Source of the DNA: Verrucomicrobiota bacterium
GTDB taxonomy: Bacteria; Verrucomicrobiota; Verrucomicrobiia; Limisphaerales; PALSA-1396
Length of the DNA: 59,016 nucleotides
NCBI GenBank assembly: GCA_016200005.1
Contig: JACQFP010000079.1
Coordinates: 1-59,016, forward strand
Reading direction: 5' to 3'
In this document: positions 32,191 to 40,837 of the stretch, one piece after another
Position numbering within the stretch: the first letter of the stretch is position 1
How the letters are laid out: each line of letters begins with the position of its first letter
Made by a program: the position numbers and the translations under genes
The notes under the pieces: generated by a model
Told to the model about the DNA's origin: nothing
The model's input: the letters and a program-made list of their open reading frames with translations, nothing else
The model's database searches: none

Positions 32191-35100
32191 GTGTTTTTAT
32201 CATCGGCAGGACATAGGTGGGTCGGTCACGCGAGCTTGTTGCGTGTGTTGGCATTTTTTTTGTTGTGGGCGACTGGAACTGGTCTCCAGGCCGCTAACGG
32301 CCAAAGCGCTTCAGCGGAGCCTTTCGAGGTCTCGCAGGTCGAGGGTAATTGGCAGCAGAACAGCGTCACCGCCATTGTCCAATCTCACGACGGTTACCTT
32401 TGGCTGGGCACCTACCACGGCCTGGTGCGCTTTGATGGCGTGACCTTCACCGTGTTCGATTCGGGCAATACGCCGGAATTGCCGAACGGCCGCATCACCA
32501 GCCTGTACGAAAGCCCGGACCGCGTGCTGTGGATCGGTCATGAAACCGGCCAGGTCACGCGCCTGGCGGACGGCCGCTTCCAATCAGTCCATCTGGGGTC
32601 TAACTGGGCGGGCGGCGCCCTCCAGGCGATCACCAGCGACGAGGCGGGCGACGTGTGGCTGATGAACGACACCGGAACCCTGTTGCGTTTGCGCGATGGC
32701 AAAACCGCCCGAACGCCCGGAGGCGCCTCGGCCATGATGATTGCGACCTTGGCGCGGACGAAGGACGGCAGGCTTTGGATGGCGTCCAGCGGCAAAGTGG
32801 CTACGTTGGATCAGGGCAACGTTGTGCCCGTGGTCTTTCCGGGAGACCAACCAAACGCCATTTATGAGCGGGTCTTTGCCGCGGAAGAGGGCGGGGTGTG
32901 GGTGCTGGGGAACGGTCGTCTCCGTAAGTGGCGCGAGGGTGGGTGGGCCACGGAGGTCGAAGGCTTTCCCCGCGAGTTTGGGGTCGTCAACCTGCTGATC
33001 GAGACGCGCTCGGGACTGCTCGTGGGCACACAGCGAGAGGGTCTTTACCTGCTGAGATCCGGCGCCGAGCCGCTCCACTTCACCCGCACCAACGGCCTGT
33101 CACACGATTGGATCCGGGCGCTCGCCGTGGATCAGGAGGGCAATTGCTGGATCGGCACCGGGACGGGGTTTGAAGGCTTGCGTCCGCGCAAAGTCCGGAT
33201 GGTGTCGCCTCCGGATGGCTGGCAGGGTTTCGGAGTGCTCTCGTTCAGCGTACATTCGGATGACACGGCCTGGGTGGGCACCGAAGGCGGCGGTCTGTAT
33301 CGTTATGACGGTCAGCAATGGACTGTGTTGGGCCAAGCGGCCGGACTCAAGAGTCCCTTCATTTGGTCCGTGCTGGAAACCAAACAGCAGGAACTGTTCG
33401 TCGGCACGTGGGGTGGTGGGTTGTTTCGCTGGAACGGCGCGCGGTTTGAGTCGCCAGGCGACCTGCGCAACATAACCGCGCCGGTGGCTGCTTTGTACGA
33501 AGGCCGGGGCGGTGAACTTTGGATCGGCACTCATGAAGGGTTGTATCGCTATGAAACCGGCAAGCTGGTCTGGTTTGCCGGCAAGGACAAGCTGACGCTG
33601 CCGGACGTGCGGACGATCACAGAGTCTCCGGATGGGACGCTGTGGTTTGGCATGTCGGGCGGCGGCCTGGGGTCCTTGCGGAAGGGTGTGTTGAAGCAGT
33701 TCAGGCAAAACGACGGGTTGGGCAGCGACTTGGTCAGTTGTTTGTATGCCGACCCGGACGGCACACTTTGGATTGGCACGACGGACAACGGCCTGACCCG
33801 GCTGGCCCGGGGAAAGTTTTCCATCATCAGCGCCGCGCAGGGATTGCCCAGCAAGATCATGAGCCACATCGTGGCGGACGGCATTGGCCACTTTTGGTTG
33901 GGCACACAGGGCGGCATTCTGCGCGTCAGCAAATCCGACCTCGAACGTTGTGCCGGGGACCAGACCAGTTCCGTCCATTGCCTGAGCTATGGCCGGGCGG
34001 AGGGATTGAGTGCGCCAACTTGTTTGGGTGGATTTCAACCCGGTGCCTGCAAGAGTGCGGATGGGCGACTCTGGTTTCCCACCGTTAAAGGCCTGGCGGT
34101 GGTGGACCCGGCTAATGTCACCACCAATTCCGTGCCGCCACCCGTGGTCATTGAAGCTCTGTTCGTGGATGGCGTGGCGTCGGAAAACTGGATGCACGCG
34201 AACCCAGACGTTGCCCCCGGCTCATCCCACACGTTGGTGCAACCGGCGACGCAGCCACCTGTGGAACGGCCGAACGAACTTGCCCCAGAGATCGCCAAGC
34301 CACTGCGCATTCCGCCGGGGCACCGGCGCTTCGAGTTCCACTACACTGGTTTGAGTTTCGTGGCGCCTGACAAAGTCCGCTTTCGTCGCAAGCTGGAAGG
34401 TTTGGAGCACGACTGGGTGGATGCGGGCGTCACGCGTGTCGCGGAATACAGCTACCTGCCTCCCGGCGACTACACCTTCAAGGTCATCGCCTGCAATAAC
34501 GACGAGGTTTGGAACGAGGCTGGCGCTTCGGTCGCTTTCACCTTGCTGCCGTATTTCTGGCAGACGCTCTGGTTCCGGGCAGCCTCGATCGTTGGCGGTG
34601 CCGGGGCGGTGGCCGCCGGCGTTCTCGGGGTGGTCCGCCAACGCCTGCGTCGCAAGCTTGAACACCTGGAGCGCCAGCGCGCACTCGAACGCGAGCGGGC
34701 CCGCATCGCTCGCGACATTCACGATGACCTCGGCGCCAGCCTCACGCGCATCAGCATGCTCAGCCAATCGGTCCTCAGCGAGGTTCAAGGTCAGCCGCAA
34801 GCCGCGGCCAATGTTGATCAAATCCAGACCACCGCCCGTGAACTCACCCGGGCGATGGACGAAATCGTCTGGGCGGTCAACCCCAAGTACGACACGTTGG
34901 ACAGCCTGGCGGCTTATCTTGGTCGCTTCGCCCAGCACTACCTGAGCGCGGCCAACATCCGTTGCCGCCTCAATGTGCCCGTGCAACTGCCACCCGTGGC
35001 GCTGACCGCCGAGATTCGGCACAACGTCTTCCTCGCCTTCAAAGAGGCGCTGCACAATGTTGTCAAACACGCCCAGGCCACCGAAGTGTGCGTGTCGCTC

Positions 35101-35331
35101 GAATTGCGTCCCACCGGGTTTGAATTGCACGTGGTGGATAATGGACGCGGATTCCATTGGCACCCCGCCAACCCGGCGGTCGCCGCGTCAGGAGACAGTT
35201 TGCGTTGCGCAGCCGGCCACGGCCTGACAAACATGCAGAAACGCATGGAAGAGATTGGCGGACGCTGTGACTGGGACACCGCGCCGGGCGAGGGCACGCG
35301 CGCGAAGTTCACCGTGATGTTCAAATCCTGA
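32191..35331 (+). CDS. Beta-propeller sensor histidine kinase (two-component regulator propeller family)
   Basis: A 1046-residue membrane sensor kinase. After a signal or anchor (LLRVLAFFLLWATGTGLQA) comes a long array of propeller repeats (WLGTYHGLVRFDG, WIGHETG, WIGTGTGFEGL, WVGTEGGGLYRYDG, WIGTHEGLYRYET and more), then a Y_Y_Y-type domain (FEFHYTGLSFVAPDKVRFR) and one membrane helix (VGGAGAVAAGVLGVV). The HisKA_3 dimerisation domain has the phospho-acceptor H844 in IARDIHDDLGASLTR, and the HATPase_c has LAFKEALHNVVKHAQA and VVDNGRGF. It senses an extracellular ligand, probably carbohydrate-related as in hybrid propeller sensors, though this is inferred. GTG 32191 is preferred (AGGA upstream). 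The partner regulator follows. Confidence 0.9.
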   Translation: MFLSSAGHRWVGHASLLRVLAFFLLWATGTGLQAANGQSASAEPFEVSQVEGNWQQNSVTAIVQSHDGYLWLGTYHGLVRFDGVTFTVFDSGNTPELPNGRITSLYESPDRVLWIGHETGQVTRLADGRFQSVHLGSNWAGGALQAITSDEAGDVWLMNDTGTLLRLRDGKTARTPGGASAMMIATLARTKDGRLWMASSGKVATLDQGNVVPVVFPGDQPNAIYERVFAAEEGGVWVLGNGRLRKWREGGWATEVEGFPREFGVVNLLIETRSGLLVGTQREGLYLLRSGAEPLHFTRTNGLSHDWIRALAVDQEGNCWIGTGTGFEGLRPRKVRMVSPPDGWQGFGVLSFSVHSDDTAWVGTEGGGLYRYDGQQWTVLGQAAGLKSPFIWSVLETKQQELFVGTWGGGLFRWNGARFESPGDLRNITAPVAALYEGRGGELWIGTHEGLYRYETGKLVWFAGKDKLTLPDVRTITESPDGTLWFGMSGGGLGSLRKGVLKQFRQNDGLGSDLVSCLYADPDGTLWIGTTDNGLTRLARGKFSIISAAQGLPSKIMSHIVADGIGHFWLGTQGGILRVSKSDLERCAGDQTSSVHCLSYGRAEGLSAPTCLGGFQPGACKSADGRLWFPTVKGLAVVDPANVTTNSVPPPVVIEALFVDGVASENWMHANPDVAPGSSHTLVQPATQPPVERPNELAPEIAKPLRIPPGHRRFEFHYTGLSFVAPDKVRFRRKLEGLEHDWVDAGVTRVAEYSYLPPGDYTFKVIACNNDEVWNEAGASVAFTLLPYFWQTLWFRAASIVGGAGAVAAGVLGVVRQRLRRKLEHLERQRALERERARIARDIHDDLGASLTRISMLSQSVLSEVQGQPQAAANVDQIQTTARELTRAMDEIVWAVNPKYDTLDSLAAYLGRFAQHYLSAANIRCRLNVPVQLPPVALTAEIRHNVFLAFKEALHNVVKHAQATEVCVSLELRPTGFELHVVDNGRGFHWHPANPAVAASGDSLRCAAGHGLTNMQKRMEEIGGRCDWDTAPGEGTRAKFTVMFKS

Positions 35332-35447
35332 CTCGATGAATCGCAAAGCACGGAGTGCCTACAGGGAAAGCTGAACCCACGCCGGTTGGCAGGCGTCGGA
35401 CCTTGGTCTGTGTTTTCCGTGGTTGTGTCCCCGTGTCCCCAAAATAC

Positions 35448-36152
35448 ATGACAGCGAAACTTGACGTGATGAGGTATAAGAAATCCGTGACGATTGACGT
35501 TTCGATTGTGGAAGACGATCCGCACGCCCGCAAGATTCTGGCGGCTTGGGTCAGCGGCGCTTCCAGCTTCCAGCTCGCAGGCGAGTGGAGCAACGCCGAG
35601 AGCGCGCTGGCACCGCTGGCCGAGCGGAAGCCACACGTCGTGCTGATGGACATCAACCTTCCCGGCATGAGCGGGGTGGATGCGGTGAAACGACTGAAGC
35701 CCATGCTGCCGGACACACAGTTCCTCATGTTGACGGTCTATGAGGATACCGACCATATTTACAACGCATTGGCGGCGGGGGCGACCGGTTACCTGCTCAA
35801 ACAAACGCCGCGCGACGAACTGCTCGCCGCGCTGCAAGATGTTCACCGCGGCGGCTCCCCTATGACCAGCAATATCGCCCGCAGAGTCGTCCAGTCCTTC
35901 CTTCGCGATCCTGCTCCCGCGGCGGCAAGCGAGGTTCTTTCCACACGCGAACAGGAAGTGCTGGACATGTTGATGCGAGGTTACCTGTTCAAGGAGGTCG
36001 CCGACCGGCTCAACATCAGCGTGCATACCGTAAACACCTATGTCCGCCGCATCTATGAGAAACTTCACGTGCGTTCCCGCGCCCAGGCCGTCGCCAAGTA
36101 CGCCCACTTCGTTGAGGGCGGGGCGCGGCCGCACAGTTCCGCCAGGGGCTGA
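35448..36152 (+). CDS. NarL/LuxR-type response regulator
   Basis: A 234-residue regulator and partner of the HisKA_3 kinase 116 nt upstream. The receiver domain has IVEDDPHARK, the phosphorylated D68 in VVLMDINLPGMSGVDAV, MLTVYED and YLLKQTPRDEL. The C-terminal LuxR-type helix-turn-helix is TREQEVLDMLMRGYLFKEVA followed by DRLNISVHTVNTYVRRIYEK, then KLHVRSRAQAVAKY. It would bind DNA after phosphorylation. Targets may include the two exported hydrolases directly downstream, but this is inference. ATG 35448 is chosen; ATG 35469 or GTG 35487 are also possible because no clear ribosome site is present. Confidence 0.88.
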   Translation: MTAKLDVMRYKKSVTIDVSIVEDDPHARKILAAWVSGASSFQLAGEWSNAESALAPLAERKPHVVLMDINLPGMSGVDAVKRLKPMLPDTQFLMLTVYEDTDHIYNALAAGATGYLLKQTPRDELLAALQDVHRGGSPMTSNIARRVVQSFLRDPAPAAASEVLSTREQEVLDMLMRGYLFKEVADRLNISVHTVNTYVRRIYEKLHVRSRAQAVAKYAHFVEGGARPHSSARG

Positions 36153-36368
36153 CCAGCCTGTGTGACGGTGCTGGTCGTTGAGTTCACAATTGGGCGCAAA
36201 GAACTTCGCGGGCAGTTGGTGCGGATTATTCTGTGGACCTGGACGACAACGAGGACTGTTGCCGGTAGGAAAGTGCCAACTTGGTGGGTGCATGTGTCAT
36301 GTCGCGCATTTTGGGGACATGCCCTTTCCCGCGGACCTGCTGCATGATGTATTCAAAATGCCATTTAA

Positions 36369-38096
36369 ATGACCTCTTCGATTTCCTCCAGCCGGGCTTT
36401 GTTGCTGTGCGTCTTCCTCGCCGTTTCGGTATTGGCGGAGAATGACCAACCGCCGTTTATCTTCGAGGCGGACGTAAAGGTGCCGATGCGCGACGGCGTC
36501 CAGCTTGCCGCGAATGTCTTCCGTCCCAAAGGCGACGGCCCCTGGCCGGTGATCCTAATTCGCACGCCGTACGGCAAAGGGGACGAAAAATGGCCCGGCG
36601 CCAAAGATGTCGCTGCTAAAGGCTATGTCACAGTGGTGCAGGATTGCCGCGGTCGTGGAAAATCGGAAGGGATTTGGGAACCGTTCCTGCACGAGGGGCA
36701 GGACGGTTTCGACACGCAGGAGTGGGTGGGTAAACAGTCCTGGTGCGACGGCAACGTCGGCACCTCGAGTGCCTCTTATGCGGGCTGGACACAATGGGCC
36801 TCCGCGCCCAATTCGAGCAAATACCTCAAGGCGATGGTGCCGATGGTGCCGTTTGGCAACACCTACGAGGACCTGGCGTATTCGGGTGGCGCCGTGATGC
36901 TAGGGTTGCTGATGGGCTGGGGCGAGGCCGTCGGCGGCGTGGCGTTGGACTCCAACAAACTCCAGCAGGCCTACAATTATTTGCCGCTGCGCACGTTCGG
37001 CGATCAGTTCGAAAAAAAAATCCCATATCTCAATGAATGGGTTCAACACGCCACCTACGATGCTTACTGGAAACAGCGCGGCATTGATTACCGTTATGCG
37101 GAGATCACCGTGCCCACGCTGAACGTCGGCGGCTGGTATGACATTTTCTCGAAAGCGACCCTCGACTTGACCACCGGTGTGCGCACAAAGTCCCGCAGCC
37201 CGCAGGCGCGCACCAACCAGTTCGTCATCATGGGGCCCTGGGGACATGGCGTGGGTGTTCGCAAGACCGGTGAACTCGATTTCGGCGCCGACGCCGAACT
37301 GAAAATTTTCAGCCGACAGTTCGATTGGTACGAATATTGGCTCAAAGGGCGAGAGAGGAAGATTCACGACTGGCCGCCTTATTACCTGTTTGTCATGGGC
37401 GAGAACCGTTGGCACAGCGAAAACGAGTGGCCGCTAAAGCGCACGCGGTTCACGCCCTACTACCTTCGCAGCTCGGGCCACGCAAACTCGCTCAAGGGCG
37501 ACGGCTCGCTCAACACGACCCAACCCGGCACCGAACCGAAGGACGGTTTCACTTACGACGGTGACAACCCGGTCGCCACGGTGGGCGGAAACAACATTGT
37601 CGGCGCCACTGCGGGACCTTGTGACCAGACCAAGTTGGAAGAACGCGAAGATGTGCTCGTCTATTCGACGGCGCCGCTGGAGCAGGAAGTCGAAGTCACC
37701 GGCCCGGTGAAGCTGATCCTTTGGGCCGCTTCCAGCGCGCGCGACACGGATTTCACCGGCAAACTGGTGGACGTGCATCCGGACGGCAAGGCGTACAATT
37801 TGTGCGAGGGGATTCTGCGCGCCCGCTACCGCAACGGCCCGGACAAACCCGCGCTCCTGGAGCCGGGCCAAACCCAACGCTTCGAGATTGACCTCTGGGT
37901 CACCAGCAACCTGTTCAAACGCGGCCATCGCATCCGCCTCGAAGTTTCCAGCAGCAATTATCCGCGTTTTGATCGTAACCCGAATAGCGGAAACCCCATC
38001 GGCTCCGACACCGAAATGCTCACCGCTAAACAGACAATTCTTCACGACCGCGAACACGCATCCCATCTCTTGCTGCCAGTGATTCCACGGCCATGA
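36369..38096 (+). CDS. Exported CocE/NonD-family hydrolase (X-Pro dipeptidyl-peptidase-like)
   Basis: A 575-residue alpha/beta hydrolase with a signal peptide (RALLLCVFLAVSVLA-E). The conserved opening is VPMRDGVQLAANVFRP, then LIRTPYGK and VVQDCRGRGKSEG. The catalytic Ser is S136 in GTSSASYAG, the Asp is D258 in VGGWYDIFSK and the His is H293 in GPWGHGVG. The C-terminal jelly-roll domain (LILWAASSARDTDFTGKLVD) is the X-Pro peptidase C-terminal fold. Substrates of the family include esters and proline dipeptides, and cocaine in the eponym; here it is unknown. It is preceded by a 216-nt spacer. Confidence 0.9.
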   Translation: MTSSISSSRALLLCVFLAVSVLAENDQPPFIFEADVKVPMRDGVQLAANVFRPKGDGPWPVILIRTPYGKGDEKWPGAKDVAAKGYVTVVQDCRGRGKSEGIWEPFLHEGQDGFDTQEWVGKQSWCDGNVGTSSASYAGWTQWASAPNSSKYLKAMVPMVPFGNTYEDLAYSGGAVMLGLLMGWGEAVGGVALDSNKLQQAYNYLPLRTFGDQFEKKIPYLNEWVQHATYDAYWKQRGIDYRYAEITVPTLNVGGWYDIFSKATLDLTTGVRTKSRSPQARTNQFVIMGPWGHGVGVRKTGELDFGADAELKIFSRQFDWYEYWLKGRERKIHDWPPYYLFVMGENRWHSENEWPLKRTRFTPYYLRSSGHANSLKGDGSLNTTQPGTEPKDGFTYDGDNPVATVGGNNIVGATAGPCDQTKLEEREDVLVYSTAPLEQEVEVTGPVKLILWAASSARDTDFTGKLVDVHPDGKAYNLCEGILRARYRNGPDKPALLEPGQTQRFEIDLWVTSNLFKRGHRIRLEVSSSNYPRFDRNPNSGNPIGSDTEMLTAKQTILHDREHASHLLLPVIPRP

Positions 38097-38405
38097 CACA
38101 ACGGCAGAACGGATGGTCATCGCTTCGAGCCGTTGCGACACGCGCGCCATGATGCGATGCATGGAACAGCCCGGCAGGGCGACCGGCTTTAAGCGCGAGC
38201 GGCGGACAACGCACGACCGCAGATCAGGGGAAGGGATGGCTGGTTCAGGGTCGGACGTTGCTCACGATTGATGCCGGCGACTGGTGAAGCTGAAATGCGC
38301 GACACCTTTTTGGACTTCCTGCCCGGCGGTGGGATGTTTAGTCTCAGCGTGTTCGGTCGGCTGGTTCAAAACAACAGGATTTCTACCGAAAGCAAACCAA
38401 ACGAT
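38097..38405. other. Intergenic region, no gene recognised
   Basis: This 309-nt gap lies between two plus-strand exported hydrolases. The frame of the following gene is open through part of it from 38268, but a signal peptide starts only at 38406. Nothing else is visible. Confidence 0.5.
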
Positions 38406-40238
38406 ATGCGGACATCACAGAATGCCGATCCACTCAATCATTGGCGTGTGCCGGGTCCTCTCGGCCTGTTCGTGTTGACCATGGCATTGGTTTGCAGCGG
38501 GGCTTCGCGTCAGCCCGGCGTGACTGCGGATGCCGCCAAAACAAGAACCGTTGCGCCGCGCCGTGCGCTTTACACTTACACCCTTGCCCGCGATGCGACT
38601 CCCGAATCCTACGACGAAGCGATGGCGGTCGCCTGTTTGCAAGGCATCCTCAATCGCAAGTCACCAGCGCTTTACGTGCTCTCGCGCAATTATGCCCGTC
38701 CGCAATACTGGCTCGACCTGCTCTCGAAAGACGGACGCTGGCTCGAGGGACGCGAGTTGAAGCCAGTGGCCGACTTGAGCGCGCTCGTCCAACTCGCCGG
38801 CAAGCAGCTCAAAGGCGCCATCATCTGGGACCCCGCCGTGCCCGCCACCGCGAACGTGGCGACGACGATGGCCGGAGTTGAAGATGGCGTCGTGCTTAGC
38901 CCGGAGTACGCGGCCCGTTTCTTGAAACAATGGCAACTGCCGGTGCTCGCGGATCTCCGTGGCCGGTTCACCGGCGCCGAGACCGGCAGCAAGAAGAACG
39001 ACGCCTATCGCTGGGCCATCCACGAGTACCTCGCCAAGGGCCGTTGCTCTTCGCAGTGGCTTTGTCTCTTCGAGGATTCCTTTTCCACGCGGGCGCGCGG
39101 CGACATCGGCTACGTCGTCACGCGCGATTGGGCCGTGAAAAATCGCGCGTTCGTGTTCGATCTCTCGCCGTGGGGCGACGAGAAGCCGCAGGATGATCCC
39201 GAACAACGCCTCGGCCTGGACCTGGAAACTTACAAACTCCTCCTGACTGACACGCTCCGGCAATCCGCCGGCAAACACATGACCGAGCTGACCGGCTTTT
39301 TCGCCTTCTCGAAATACGCCAACATGCCCGACCACAAAAGCGCTCACGAGCCGGTGCCGACGGAATGGGAATCGGTCTGGTTGATGTCGCCGTTCAACTG
39401 TTACCAGAACACGATTTCGAGCCAGTGTTACAATCAGTCGTTGCACAGCCAGGCGCCGCGCGCGCCGCTCCGTCAGCACCGCACCGCCCGGAAAGTGCCG
39501 CTCGAAAAGAAAGCCTACCTCTGCATTCTCATGGCGGATTACGACTCGGCCACACCGCTCTACGAATTCCTGCCGAACCACTGGCACAACGCCGACCGCG
39601 GCAAGACTCCGCTGGCTTGGGGCATCAACCCGAATCTGCTCGAAACCTACCCGGACCTCATCGCCTATTTCTACAGCACCGCCACAGCCGCCGACACCTT
39701 CACCGCCGACGCGAGCGCCGCCGGTTACATGAATCCAAACCGCATCCGCAAGAAATACCTGCCGCTGTTCATGAAGCACAACCGACGTTTCTTCCGCGAG
39801 GCCGACATGGACATCGCACCGATGGTGCTGGACTGGGACGAACCGACGCCGGACGTGAAGGATGCGTTTCGCAAGTTCGCGCCGAACGGTTTTGCGACCA
39901 TCGTGATTGATTTTCACAACCAGGGAGGAAAACTCCCCGCGCCGCAGGTTTGGAAAGACATGCCGGTGATGGAACTGCTGAACCACGCGTGCAACTTCGA
40001 GGGCGCCGAGAAAACCGCCGGTCGCATGGCCAGGGCCATCAAGGATCACGGGAACAAGATTCCGGGCTTCTATTTCTTCCGCATCGTGTGGGTGAACCCG
40101 ACGCAAATCAGCGAGACGCTCGCCGCCCTGCGCCAGCAGCGCCCGGACCTGGACTTCGAGGTGCTCGATCCGCACACCTTTTTTGCGCTGTTCAAGGAAT
40201 ATCAAGATCAGCGGACAAAGACCGCTCATCCGCGATGA
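38406..40238 (+). CDS. GxGYxYP-type putative glycoside hydrolase
   Basis: A 610-residue exported protein. The signal is in GPLGLFVLTMALVCSGA. The N-terminal domain shows ACLQGILNRKSPALYVLS, typical of the GxGYxYP N-terminal domain. The catalytic-type domain carries WESVWLMSPFNCY, YLCILMADYDSATPLYEFLP, WGINPNLLETYPDLIAYFYS and ASAAGYMNP at the position of the naming motif. The family is a putative glycosidase found in gut and soil Verrucomicrobia and Bacteroidetes, with no settled substrate. ATG 38406 is chosen for the signal peptide; the frame opens earlier at 38268. It lies downstream of the kinase, regulator and CocE-type genes. Confidence 0.8.
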   Translation: MRTSQNADPLNHWRVPGPLGLFVLTMALVCSGASRQPGVTADAAKTRTVAPRRALYTYTLARDATPESYDEAMAVACLQGILNRKSPALYVLSRNYARPQYWLDLLSKDGRWLEGRELKPVADLSALVQLAGKQLKGAIIWDPAVPATANVATTMAGVEDGVVLSPEYAARFLKQWQLPVLADLRGRFTGAETGSKKNDAYRWAIHEYLAKGRCSSQWLCLFEDSFSTRARGDIGYVVTRDWAVKNRAFVFDLSPWGDEKPQDDPEQRLGLDLETYKLLLTDTLRQSAGKHMTELTGFFAFSKYANMPDHKSAHEPVPTEWESVWLMSPFNCYQNTISSQCYNQSLHSQAPRAPLRQHRTARKVPLEKKAYLCILMADYDSATPLYEFLPNHWHNADRGKTPLAWGINPNLLETYPDLIAYFYSTATAADTFTADASAAGYMNPNRIRKKYLPLFMKHNRRFFREADMDIAPMVLDWDEPTPDVKDAFRKFAPNGFATIVIDFHNQGGKLPAPQVWKDMPVMELLNHACNFEGAEKTAGRMARAIKDHGNKIPGFYFFRIVWVNPTQISETLAALRQQRPDLDFEVLDPHTFFALFKEYQDQRTKTAHPR

Positions 40239-40837
40239 CGCACACTCCTGCCCTCAGATGTCCACACAAATGAAAAGATCGCGCTGACGTTTCCCGACGA
40301 ACGAATCCTTCGCGACGGCCGCAGTGAGCGACTCACTTTGAACTTCGCGGCCAACAGGTCGATTAAGCCTGCGATGTTATCCGACGAACTGAGCATCCGC
40401 AAAGACCCGCAACTGTAACGGAAAACTGGGTGGATCGTGACGCCGGTGGTGGATTGAGCAACGGTCGTTCTTCAGCCTGGAGTTCGTTAGTTGGTGCGAA
40501 CTTCCTGACGCTTTGCAGAGATATCGTCACGAGGACCCGACCGGATTGGAGAGCATACGGCGTCCGGCAAACACCGACTTCCAGCGGGTGGGAAGCGGCA
40601 CAGCAAGTGCCCGGCGACAGTTTCTTCTGTCACTAATTTGAGTGACATGTGTAATGCGGCAGCCATGTTAGGATTAGTCAACATTAACCCAATAGCCCTG
40701 ATGACATGCATTTTTTGTCTGGCAGCACAATTTCAATCCCGACACGCTGTGTCAGGGTTGGCGTGAAAGGAGTAGGACGAATCCTGCAGCCGTCATGATC
40801 GGCTAAACATGAACCCATGAACCCAAACCCAGATAAT
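40239..40837. other. Long intergenic region with riboswitch-like sequence
   Basis: This 599-nt gap holds no convincing ORF. It contains a cobalamin-riboswitch-like stretch (40350-40490) and, near 40700, a TGATGACATGCATTTTTTGT segment resembling one upstream of the duplicated gene (near 45357). The shared segment suggests a common promoter of the two paralogous secreted-protein genes. Confidence 0.5.
40350..40490 (+). ncRNA. Possible degenerate cobalamin riboswitch
   Basis: AGACCCGCAACTGTAACGG (40403-40421) closely resembles the conserved CCCGC-(A/C)CTG-T core of cobalamin riboswitches, preceded by GAACTGAGCATCCGC as the neighbouring strand. A CAGCCTGGAG sequence (40473-40482) stands where the B12 box would be but matches poorly. 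The canonical GGGAA upstream element was not found. No cobalamin gene is nearby and the next gene is ~350 nt away. This is a low-confidence candidate. Confidence 0.3.
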
